Source: Bigelowiella natans CCMP2755 (Eukaryota; Cercozoa; Chlorarachniophyceae). From it: a DNA stretch of 30,648 nt. The DNA lies in the NCBI GenBank assembly GCA_000320545.1, contig ADNK01002090.1, forward strand, positions 20,001 to 50,648, in the 5' to 3' direction. Shown in pieces: positions 21,164 through 30,449 of the stretch (position 1 is the first letter of the stretch; the number at the start of each line of letters is the position of its first letter). A program made the position numbers and the translations under genes. Under the pieces are notes generated by a model that searched no databases, was not told where the DNA came from, and saw only the letters and a list, made by a program, of their open reading frames with translations.

Positions 21164-21472
21164 GTTCCTGTGTGGTGGCTTGCTGGCTAGCTGGCTGGCT
21201 GGGTGTGGCAAAATCTGATGCAGCAATCGATTTCCAAGCGCCGGACACTGAAGCCACGTCCAGACGTGCTGGCATGCTGGCATGGCGTTCTTCCGCACGT
21301 TCGTGCAATGATGGACGTGCAACCATGTTGCTCTGTCCATCATTGCAATTTGTGACGATTTTGCCGGACGTGAAAAAATTGACACAGCAATCAATTTCCA
21401 AAAACCTTCGTGCCTCGCGTTCCTCCACACGCATGCCAGCACGGCTCACGGGGGCTCACGAGTCCACGCTGG

Positions 21473-21646
21473 CACGTGCGTGTGCGCGCACGAAAACACG
21501 TGTGCATGCCTGTTCTTCACGTCGTGCACCAAAAAGATTACACGTGCCCTTCTAGCCTTTTCACATCCACACACGCACCAAGCCAGATCACGACACGTGT
21601 GCTGACAGATGCATGTGTTCACGTGTGCGCTGATTTGTGCCACGTG
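21473..21646. promoter_or_regulatory. Cluster of six CACGTG (G-box/E-box) hexamers
   Basis: CACGTG occurs at 21473, 21497, 21541, 21594, 21620 and 21641. This hexamer is the binding core for bHLH and many bZIP factors. The role is inferred; the surrounding DNA is ACGTG- and TGTGC-rich, so the cluster could also come from decay of a simple repeat. Confidence 0.45.
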
Positions 21647-21762
21647 TGCACACGCCAGCACGTTGCAGACAGCATACATGCACAGGCCAGCAGGGACTCA
21701 CAAATCCATGTGCACGTTCGTGCAAGGACGCGCTCGTGTGCGGTTCAAAGAGCATCAATGTG

Positions 21763-21954
21763 CACGTCTAGACGTGTCACACGCAATGTCCAGAATGTGA
21801 AAACCTGACACCTGACACAATGACCAATTCTAAAAACTTGAACTGGCCAGAAAAAAACCCTTCTGGCCTTCCCACAAAAATCGATGGATGTCACTAGCTA
21901 GCTAGCTAGCCCCTTTGCTAGCTTTGGCGCATAGCAGCAACACGTCTAGACGTG
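21763..21954. repeat. 14-bp palindrome CACGTCTAGACGTG, two perfect copies
   Basis: Perfect copies at 21763-21776 and 21941-21954. A third, one-mismatch copy (CACGTCCAGACGTG) is at about 21255-21268. Confidence 0.85.
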
Positions 21955-21963
21955 TGACATGCA

Positions 21964-21983
21964 CACATACACACACACACCTA

Positions 21984-22022
<39 letters not shown>
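21964..22022. repeat. (AC)n microsatellite
   Basis: Interrupted AC tract at the right end of CTAG island 3. Confidence 0.95.
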
Positions 22023-22024
<2 letters not shown>

Positions 22025-22323
22025 CAAACGAACACAAATTTGCGCCACCTAGCTATGCTTTCAGACGCAGCAAAGTCTAGAAGTGAGCCATGTGCACATG
22101 ACCACTGTCCAAAACATGACATTGTGCAAATGATGTTCTCTTGGTTAATTGCTCAAAATTAATTTTGAAAGAACAACAGAGAGCTTTGCAATGAGCGCCA
22201 TGTTGCTTGTTGAAACTAACCCAAAATCAATCATGCTGACTGCTTACATCGCAACAGCAAGCTCCCATCGGGTGCTCCAACACTATAACATCACGTAGTT
22301 TTCGTATCTATTTAGCTGCTGAC

Positions 22324-25300
22324 TCACGGAAGGTTCATCATCCGGCGATGTTGAGCGAGGATCAATCCAAACGCCATGTCGAAGGGAAGCATCGTAGCCT
22401 TCACTGTCATCATCGGCTTTTGCTTTATTTTCGTAGATGATAAGACATGCCTGCTATTATAAAGGTTGTGCGCTGCTAATTCGAACGTCCGTGATGAAGA
22501 AGATTTATCTCGACTGATAGTAGTCATGATTGATTTGGATCGATTCATCATCGTCAGTGTCGTATCATTATCCTTGATTGTAGAGAATTTCGTGTCTTCC
22601 CACACCCAATAAAAGGTATTAGAGCTAGCGACTAAACCCCGCGGGGAGAACTTTACAAACAATATGTTAGCATGCATGTCCATGAGAACTGATTCCTTTC
22701 CTTCTTGATTCAAATTCCACATCCGCATCGTTCTGTCGCCGCCGCTGCTCACGACAAATCTGCCGTCCGGAGAGAATTCAACTGACCCAACTCTCAAAGC
22801 GTGGCCTCTGAGGACATATCTCAACGCACCGGAAGACACATTCCAGATCCGAACGGTTTTGTCGGAGCTGCCGCTCGCCACGTATCTACCATTCGGTGAG
22901 AACGCCATGGAGTTAATACGGCGGCTATGTCCTATCAGCTGTAGCTGCTGCTGATGCTTTCCAACGAAATTCCAGATTCTTACGCTGAGATCACTAGCAG
23001 CGCTCGCCACCCTTTTGGAGTCGGGCGAAAAGGCGATAGAAGTTATGCGAGAATTATGGCCGCGAAGGATCATTCTTTCTTCGCCAGATATTGAATCCCA
23101 TATCCGCAGGGTAGTGTCGAGGCCGCCACTAGCGACGTACTTACCGTCAGGTGAGTATGCAACCGCAGTGATGGCAGACATATGGCCATTAAGCATTACT
23201 ACCAGATTCCCTGTCCTCGTACACCAGATTCCTAATGTGTTGCCAGGTATCTCGCTCACTAGGCGTTTATTATCAGGCGAGAATACAACAGAACTGCTGT
23301 GGGAAAAGACTCCTGTGCTGATCTTCAACTCCAACTTGCCGGTGGCAAAGTTCCATATGCGTAGAAAACCATCGCTGCTTACTCCACCCACGTGATTACA
23401 GTCAGGTGAGATCGCTATCGAGGAGTTCTTGCAGTTACCCTCTAATTGTATCATACGGGGTTTGGCTAGCCACGACCGTGGAACTACTGTGGTTATATTG
23501 TCCAGTAGTCTGTCGTCGTCTGCCTTACAAGTGCCTGTTCTGAAAACAGTATCGTTGTTGAAATCTAAGCTGCAATGTCCATCCTTCTCTCTGCCGTATT
23601 TGTTGCATGAAGGGAGGGTCTCTTCCAAAGTAGAGCAGCTATACCGTCTTTGTCGTTGTCGTTTCTCTTCCCCTCTCTTCGATACTCTTTCATTGTCGTT
23701 TGCAGCGAAGTGAACAGCATCAGAGATCGACGCTCTGCTCTGGTCGACGATACCTGATACAGTAGCATTTGAAGGTTGAGATTGCATGCAATGATAGTAG
23801 TTCTCGCTATTTCCATTAGGTGATAATAACTGCGGTGAATGTTGTCGAGGAGGGGGAGTATTTGCAAGGTTGCTGCAACTTCTACTATTAGCATATCTGC
23901 TGTTGAGGCGGCTACTTCTTTCTGTTTCACGACCGTTGACGAGAACTTCAAGAACAGTAGCAGTTGGAATATCCTCCTCCTCCTCCTCCTCCTCCTCCTC
24001 CTCCTCCTCTTCCTTATCTTCCTTAGCTGCCGTCTTTATCGTCTCTTTGGCATCCGTCTTTATCGTCTCTTTGGCATCATTTGAAGGCACCGTTCTCCAC
24101 GATATCATCGAAGTCGTTCCTTCTCTGGTTGTGTTTCCATAACACCAGCTACGGCAATGGCCTGAGTGCCTATTAGGACGCACACAGTCTTTCTTTCTCA
24201 AGCACTGTACTCGCACCTTCTCGTCATCTCGCAGAGGACGACGACGACGACGACGACGACAATGCATTTCATCCTTAGAATGTTGCTGTTGCTTTTGTTG
24301 TTGCTGCTGCTGCCGCTGCTGCATCTTGTTAGGAAAGAGTGAGTTTAGAAGTATGATGTTATCACTTTCAGTAGCACTGTTGGCATCATCGTCAATGACA
24401 CAGCCGCCTCTATCGGTCATCATTCGTGCTCCCCACTTTTGCTTCATCTCTCCGGAAATTATACGAACAAGCTCTTGGCAGGTAGCTGTTGTTGTGATAT
24501 GGCGCTGCTGCTCATTAGAGGTTTCCCCGTTACAAATGGTTTTAGGACTCATCCTCACGGGGAAAAGATGGTCTGGAACAGAACCCGATTTTGGCAGGGA
24601 GTTGCTGTTATTAGCCACAAATAGTGATTTATTTTGTCGCCTTTCCTCCTTTATTCCATCTCTCCTTCTTTTTCTTCTTTTGGGTATGACTAACTGAGAA
24701 AGCTCATCATAGTTTATGAGATGGGTTTGCCTGGGATGATGGCTGCTGCTACTGTTACTTCTATAACTACTACTACTACTACTACTACTACTATTGCTAC
24801 TACTATTACTGCTGCTGCTACTCATGATGATGCCGAACAGCTGATGTCGTTTTTGGAGATCGTAAGCCTTATTCGTACTGTCCATACCGCCCATCGTTGC
24901 CGCTGATATCGTGTGCTGTTTAGCAGGAGGACAAGCAGCTGCAGTAGAAGTAGTCGTTGTAGTAGAAATACCATTTATCTCTCTCAGATTCTTCGTCTTT
25001 TTCTTTTCATTGGTTTTCTCGTGATGGTAGTTCCTATCTTCACTATCTCCGTAGACGTTAAAGTTCATGCCCCCCCCTCTTACTCTCACTTCCTTCTCTT
25101 GCACTGATCCATTCGAATTGTTTTTATTTGAATACTTCAAAACTATAACATTCTTCGTCCTCCTCTTTTTAAACATTATCTTTTTCTTCTTCTTCAGTTT
25201 CGTCTTCCCCACGCTGCAAAGAGATGAGTCTGCATGTAGAGTCATGGATGGTGTTATCCGAGGATTTGCTGTGTTATTTGCACAGGAATTCAATGTAGTA

Positions 25301-25914
25301 TTTAGTCTGATTTGCTTCACTGAGACTTGATCACTCGTATCCATAGTATCGCTAGCTTCCCTTGTATGACTATTGTCGTCTCTGTTGTTATTATCACCAT
25401 TAATATTATGACCAACATTTGACAGCTCAGACCTCTCCTTAGAAAGTGAAAGAAGGAGTGGTTGTTGTGCGTCACCGTCACTACACGGAGTCCTCTGTTC
25501 CTGCTGTTGATTCTTAGCAACTCTGTAGTCGTTATGAATGTCTTTGGTAGCACTACTTTCCGCAGTAAGAGGTGATGCCTTCCAGTCACTACCATTTTTT
25601 TGTGTATGTACCTCTTGCCTGCCTCCCTGATTTCGAGGGATTTTGCAGTGGCCGCGATGTGAGAAAGGACGTATACAGAGTACATTTCTAGCACATTTAT
25701 GATTACTCTTATTGCCAAAGTTTGACATTTTTTCATCAGAAATCTTGCAGTGGCCTCGATGTGAAGCAGGGCACACGCAGGAGCTATTTCTAGGGCATTG
25801 GCCTCGACTTTTTTTTGACTTTTTGGTCCAACTTCGGCTGCCGTCTTTCGGGGAAGGCAACGAAGAGGACTTTCCGCTGCCATAATAACCGCTGCATAGC
25901 TTTGGCCATCCCAT
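22324..25914 (-). CDS. WD40-repeat protein with three C-x5-C-x5-H-x2-H-C motifs
   Basis: A 1196-residue intronless ORF. Residues from about 819 to 1105 form a seven-bladed WD40 propeller of the regular kind (blades ending LRIWNFATG, LRIWDSISG, VRIWNFVGK, VRIWNVSSG and MRMWNLNQE, with SPDGKYVASGG-type strands), a protein-interaction platform. The N-terminal two thirds is low-complexity: Asn/Ser runs near 364-385, Gln near 530-550, an Arg run near 551-559 and a Glu run near 635-647. Three copies of a short Cys/His motif are embedded in it: CPRNSSCVCPASHRGHC (about 38-54), CARNVLCIRPFSHRGHC (about 72-88) and CLRKKDCVRPNRHSGHC (about 567-583). They look like small zinc-binding units. I do not recognise a named domain with this spacing. 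Lys/Arg-rich stretches suggest the nucleus. The start is the first ATG of the frame. The AP2 gene upstream reads the same way, 182 bp away. Confidence 0.88.
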   Translation of the reverse strand: MGWPKLCSGYYGSGKSSSLPSPKDGSRSWTKKSKKSRGQCPRNSSCVCPASHRGHCKISDEKMSNFGNKSNHKCARNVLCIRPFSHRGHCKIPRNQGGRQEVHTQKNGSDWKASPLTAESSATKDIHNDYRVAKNQQQEQRTPCSDGDAQQPLLLSLSKERSELSNVGHNINGDNNNRDDNSHTREASDTMDTSDQVSVKQIRLNTTLNSCANNTANPRITPSMTLHADSSLCSVGKTKLKKKKKIMFKKRRTKNVIVLKYSNKNNSNGSVQEKEVRVRGGGMNFNVYGDSEDRNYHHEKTNEKKKTKNLREINGISTTTTTSTAAACPPAKQHTISAATMGGMDSTNKAYDLQKRHQLFGIIMSSSSSNSSSNSSSSSSSSSYRSNSSSSHHPRQTHLINYDELSQLVIPKRRKRRRDGIKEERRQNKSLFVANNSNSLPKSGSVPDHLFPVRMSPKTICNGETSNEQQRHITTTATCQELVRIISGEMKQKWGARMMTDRGGCVIDDDANSATESDNIILLNSLFPNKMQQRQQQQQQKQQQHSKDEMHCRRRRRRRPLRDDEKVRVQCLRKKDCVRPNRHSGHCRSWCYGNTTREGTTSMISWRTVPSNDAKETIKTDAKETIKTAAKEDKEEEEEEEEEEEEEDIPTATVLEVLVNGRETERSSRLNSRYANSRSCSNLANTPPPRQHSPQLLSPNGNSENYYHCMQSQPSNATVSGIVDQSRASISDAVHFAANDNERVSKRGEEKRQRQRRYSCSTLEETLPSCNKYGREKDGHCSLDFNNDTVFRTGTCKADDDRLLDNITTVVPRSWLAKPRMIQLEGNCKNSSIAISPDCNHVGGVSSDGFLRIWNFATGKLELKISTGVFSHSSSVVFSPDNKRLVSEIPGNTLGIWCTRTGNLVVMLNGHMSAITAVAYSPDGKYVASGGLDTTLRIWDSISGEERMILRGHNSRITSIAFSPDSKRVASAASDLSVRIWNFVGKHQQQLQLIGHSRRINSMAFSPNGRYVASGSSDKTVRIWNVSSGALRYVLRGHALRVGSVEFSPDGRFVVSSGGDRTMRMWNLNQEGKESVLMDMHANILFVKFSPRGLVASSNTFYWVWEDTKFSTIKDNDTTLTMMNRSKSIMTTISRDKSSSSRTFELAAHNLYNSRHVLSSTKIKQKPMMTVKATMLPFDMAFGLILAQHRRMMNLP

Positions 25915-26096
25915 CCTCTCACGGTACCTATAGTTTTATGAAACGGGGAAAAATGAGAACTATGAGTGATATGTGTTGTGATCGCTTTTGTGTTTTTCCA
26001 ATCGTAAACCTATTCGCTCGCAGAAGCAAATGTGTGCGAGGAAAGAAAAAGGAAGACGCTGATTGATTGAGGATTGAGGGAATAATTTAAGTCCTC
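25915..26096. other. Short spacer between the WD40 and AP2 genes
   Basis: 182 bp separate two same-strand genes. It must contain the AP2 3' end and the WD40 5' region. No clear promoter motif seen. Confidence 0.4.
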
Positions 26097-26819
26097 CTAT
26101 ATGTACTCGTAACCCTCCTCTATATCATAAATTCTTCTATATGTTCCCATATGTAATGATGACGAGAATGCTGATAATAGTAGACTATACCGGCTAATTT
26201 CTTCATAAGCCATCTCTTTTGTACTGAACCATCCTATGTGCATTTTAACTCCGCAGTGGGATGTCTGTGCCTCCCACTTTCCGCGCCTTTCGACCCACAC
26301 CACGTTCTTCTGATGCCTCACCCTAGATTTCCGTTTAGGGTTTAAGCTACCGGTTGTATTATTAGTATTTCTATTTCTATAAGTGTGGCGACGATACTTT
26401 CGCTTAGTGAGCAGCCTGCTCTTTGCTTCAGCTGAGGATGGTGAGTCGTTTTTGCGAGTCATTTCTACAGCAAGGTATTTATGATATTTTTCAGGGAAGT
26501 TGAGTTCTTGCACTCGACCGAGGTGAGCGACACGTCTATCAAAGGCTTCTGCAGCCGCTATCTTCGAGCGAAAGAACCCTAGCTCCTCGCGCCGTGCACC
26601 GACAAATATTAGAGCTCTCCAGCCGTCTCCCATTTTAACAACACCGCGAAAACGCTGTCGTTCGTTTCTGTGCCTACCGTTATTGCCAATGTTCTTGTTG
26701 CTACGACTGATCAATCCGCTTTCTTCTTCATGTCTTTTGATGGTTCTCATTGAGATAAGCTTCAACGTGAATCGAACGATGATGGCGCTTAGGATAGGAA
26801 GAAAAGAAGTAGATGGCAA
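26097..26819 (-). CDS. AP2/ERF-domain protein, one canonical and one degenerate AP2 domain
   Basis: 240 residues, probable DNA-binding transcription factor. The first AP2 domain (about residues 58-115) runs from FRGVVKMGDGWRALIFVGAR through ELGFFRSKIAAAEAFDRR to LGRVQELNFPEKY, with the YRG-like start, the WRA strand and the AAxAFD helix of plant-type AP2. A second, weaker copy (about 168-215) has VVWVERRGKWEAQTS, MHIGWFSTKEMAYEEISRY. Basic segments between them (KRKYRRHTYRNRN, NPKRKSRVRHQK) can act as nuclear localisation signals. The first 23 residues are hydrophobic and unlike a transcription factor, so translation may start at the Met at residue 24 (26748-26750). Intronless as read. Double AP2 domains of the plant type are common in algae. 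Confidence 0.88.
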   Translation of the reverse strand: MPSTSFLPILSAIIVRFTLKLISMRTIKRHEEESGLISRSNKNIGNNGRHRNERQRFRGVVKMGDGWRALIFVGARREELGFFRSKIAAAEAFDRRVAHLGRVQELNFPEKYHKYLAVEMTRKNDSPSSAEAKSRLLTKRKYRRHTYRNRNTNNTTGSLNPKRKSRVRHQKNVVWVERRGKWEAQTSHCGVKMHIGWFSTKEMAYEEISRYSLLLSAFSSSLHMGTYRRIYDIEEGYEYI

Positions 26820-27647
26820 GAAAGGAATGTAGAGGGGGAAATACGAATGGAAACAAGGAGATGGAAAGTGGCAACTAGTCTGCTAAGGCCGCCCCTCAAA
26901 TCTCCGTGAATTTTTATCCATCGCACGAAAACCAGAAAGATATCAAAGACAGAAGTTCGAGAAAAGGATGGGGGAGGAGGAGATAGAAAGGGACTCCCGC
27001 GGAAGCCGTACTATTTGCCTGGTACCGACCCCGTCTGTGCAGTACATGTACTTGTTTGTACGAGCGCTATCTAAAAGGGACATTTCTGAGCATCTTTTTG
27101 GCTGGCACGTGGCGATTCAGAAAGGAACTTGGCCAAGAACCCAAGTCTTCAGCATGCATATCCAGGCCCTTTTCCTACGTGCAAAACGGGATGAAGTGAA
27201 GAATAGGAACTCCAATAACATGTGTCAATAAATAATGAACAGTAGATCTAGATCTACTACTGAAGTAGTTCCTACCGGTACACCAGCAAAGTCACTACGT
27301 TTTGAGCGAACGGCCAAGTATCTACACCGATTTCAACTGAAACCTCCTCAACTTAGTCACCAACGCACAAACGAAAAAAGCTAGATTTATAGGTGTGCGA
27401 CAGCGAAAAGAGCTCATTATTACATGTAAAACAAATACGGCTTGCATCGAGTGGCGCACTAAAAATAACTAAGCACTGTTGCCTAAAACAAAATACGACT
27501 AGTTCTCTCATCTACGACAAGCAAAATCTTGCTCAAATTAAACTTGTAGCAAGTCAAATAATCATCCGAAATCCCTCTTGAAATTTGGAAACGGAAGATT
27601 AAGGGACGGGTTGGGAGCTACCTGCCCCTCCCCCCAAAGCAGACTAT
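26820..27647. other. Intergenic region between divergent AP2 and NHL genes
   Basis: 828 bp with no supported gene. It holds a perfect 18-bp palindrome at 27241-27258. An ORF at 26968-27231 shows no family features. It probably includes the promoters of both flanking genes. Confidence 0.5.
27241..27258. repeat. Perfect 18-bp palindrome
   Basis: AGTAGATCTAGATCTACT is its own reverse complement. It lies between the AP2 and NHL genes, about 390 bp upstream of the NHL start codon. Confidence 0.9.
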
Positions 27648-29994
27648 ATGCTGTGGGTGTTCGGCCTACTGCTAGGGTCCGCATATTTACGATCACTCGC
27701 TAGTTTCACCGAACTACAGGTGGAGTGTGGAAAGACTTCTTCGGAAAGCGATCATGCCAACGGTTTAATTTTATTAATTCATAATCAGGGCTTCTCTGAG
27801 CTTTATGCGGAGTCATCGACTCCGAATCCGAGGTTCGTTTCAGGTTAAGCTTATTAAACTAAGAAGTATCTCAGCATCAATACGTTGTAGGCATGTTGAA
27901 CAAACGAAAGAGTTCGATACTTTCGTCAATGCTTCTGGCGCTCAAGTGATATATTTCTCGGCGTGGGACGACTTGACTGTGGTACATCTGTTTCTACTAC
28001 TCTGCGGAGGATCCTTTTTTCCGCTTCTTTTCCGAGAAGATTTTATGTTCGCTCAATTTTCTTTGCATAATGTGCACGTGTGGTATGTGTGCAATCTATA
28101 TCTTGTGGGAATCGAAACTTCGTGACTAATTATTCAGTATTTCACAAATGACAAAGATTTTGGTTTCCCCCGAACTGATAGCCACTAAAATTCATATGTC
28201 ATGATACTGTTTGCTTCGTTGTATGTCATAACATCCATTGTTCTCGCTGATGTTCCTTTGGCACACACTATGCAATAGTTTGGACGGTTTACAAGCGGGT
28301 CGACGATCGATTACGATATCTTGGTGAATCATTCCTCTACTGGATGGATAGATGGTGCACTGACTTCAGGTAATGATAATTAGTCTGTAATTTCTCTCCG
28401 CATCTTTTACGAGATGAATGGAGGAAAGGCTGGCGAGCAACTATTTGAAAAGATTCCTCTCGCATAACAAGTTTTCTCTCTATGTACATAAATGCCTTAA
28501 TAAATATAACTGCTTGTTTGGACAGCCCGGTTTAATCTCCCCAAAGGCATTGCAATAGATCCTTCAATTAGTGACCGACCTATAATTTATGCAGCGGAAG
28601 AGGTGATTCATTTTCCATTTGATTCACTTCTCACCAAAGCTTCACCCTTGCTCTTGTATGCATGCCCTTCTCACAAATGATGATGGAGAAGAGGTAGAGG
28701 AAAAAGTAGGCTAGAAATAGATGTGTTGCTTCAGAATTCCATAGCTAACTTCCCATCGTCAGGGCAACTATGGCGTACGCCGAATTGATGTCTACGGCGG
28801 CGATGTAACAACCTTCACAGGAAATGTAAGTATTTCAAAGCATTCTACGTACAAAATCTGCATTGCCTACGATTCAAGTAGTGATAAAATGCGGTAGTTT
28901 TGTTTCTGTTCCATGATATTGCCTGTCGGCGTGCCATAGCATTGAATTCTGTCAATGTGATATCTCAAAGCTTTCTCCCTTACTACCCCCCTCCCAGTTA
29001 CTACTACTCTGGAATGCTAAGTCGTCATTCCATAGTGTATTTCACACTAAAATAATGTTCGACGTTCTAATTACCTCCTCCCTTTTTCTCCGCCCCAGAT
29101 TTCATCCCAGACCCCGACCGATGGCCCGGTGTCCGTTGCAAGATTCGGACAGCCTTACACGCTGCAATTCGATTGCTATGGAGGCTCTTACACTCTTTAT
29201 CTTAGTGAAAAGGTCAAGCTGTGCGTAGGCAATAAGACATTTTCTTTGATGTAAAGAGGAAGATATATGGCCTCCTTTTTAAGAACACTTGTGGCAAGTA
29301 TTGAGCACGCTCCTTATCGTTGTTTTTTTAAAAAAATAAGTGAACCCATAGGACAAACCGTACGACGACGAAAGGATATTATTTTCGTTGTAATTCCATT
29401 TATTTTCCTTGGTTTGTCGCTTTGAATTTCCCCCTATTTCTTATCTGAAATCATCAAAAGAATACTGTGGTGCTCATCTCACATGTCTCTTCTTTCTTTC
29501 TTTCTTTCTTTCTTTCTTTCAAAGGCAAACCATGGGATACGGACGATAGATATGAACACCAAGATAGTGAATACATTGGTCGCTGCGTCGGTTACTACTG
29601 GTGCCACAGATGGACCTCTTGGCTCTGCACTGTTCAGTAGTTTCATCGCTAAATTACGTTTATGGCGATTTGGATCCAAGAAGATGCTATACCTGGCTGA
29701 CACACGTGCGTACTGCGAGAGCGTCTCATCTAATATGTTCGAAGTCAACTCATGTATGGAAGATTTCTCTTTTCTTCCTGCTGTACAGTACAGAGAGTAG
29801 TAGTAGTGTGAGTGCATAACAATCAGTGTTATCATGTAATAGTCCATGAATTTCTATGCGAATAATACAGAGAATCACAGAGTTCGAGCCATAAATCTGC
29901 AAAATAATCAAGTTACAACACTAATCGGAGGGAATCAAGGAGCAGGAGACGGTTAAATCCATAAAACCCCAAACGCCTATAATTGACTACAAAG

Positions 29995-30031
<37 letters not shown>

Positions 30032-30401
30032 CGCGCGCGCGTTTTGGTTTATTTGGTTCATGATACACAATGGCTGGCATCTACTTGTTGTTTCAGGAAT
30101 AGGGACAAACGGCTACTTTGATAAGCCAAGGCGATCTATAATATAAAGCACGCTTTCACACCATGAGCACTTTTGTAGTTGTAGATTGTTGCAGTATTTT
30201 GGTATGGAGGAAACAATGGCGTAATTCACCATTTCCAGGCTTGATTTGAGGAAACGATAGACTGATTTCGGTGGTATCTTTGACTTCGCAGAACTCTCGA
30301 TATATTCAACACATCTACGGGCAATACCTTCATGCTTGTTGGAGGCAGTGGGTCAAACGGAAAATTTCTCAAAGTTGTCAATGTCTCCGGGTTCTTGAAC
30401 A

Positions 30402-30449
<48 letters not shown>

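Larger units (their letters stand above)
20689..22323. other. Non-coding region, CTAG-rich island 3 with CACGTG cluster
   Basis: Lies between the bestrophin start and the end of the WD40 gene. It contains ATTGTTC-type minisatellites (21060-21085 and 21140-21163), six CACGTG hexamers (21473-21646), two perfect and one near-perfect copies of a 14-bp palindrome, a GCTA repeat (21894-21910) and an AC microsatellite (21964-22022). The many short ORFs here are Cys/His/Ala-rich by-products of TG/CA-rich DNA. No gene is supported. The left end probably includes the bestrophin promoter. Confidence 0.6.

Noticed and set aside
21410-21808. Cys/His-rich ORFs of up to 135 codons
   Set aside because: They are open in several frames on both strands because the DNA is TG/CA-rich; no domain is present.
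26968-27231. 87-codon plus-strand ORF
   Set aside because: No recognisable domain, no supporting neighbours, and chance is likely at this length.
27805-28125. 106-codon plus-strand ORF overlapping the NHL 5' region
   Set aside because: No propeller or signal features, and its frame does not join the NHL exons cleanly; it may hide an exon but I cannot show it.
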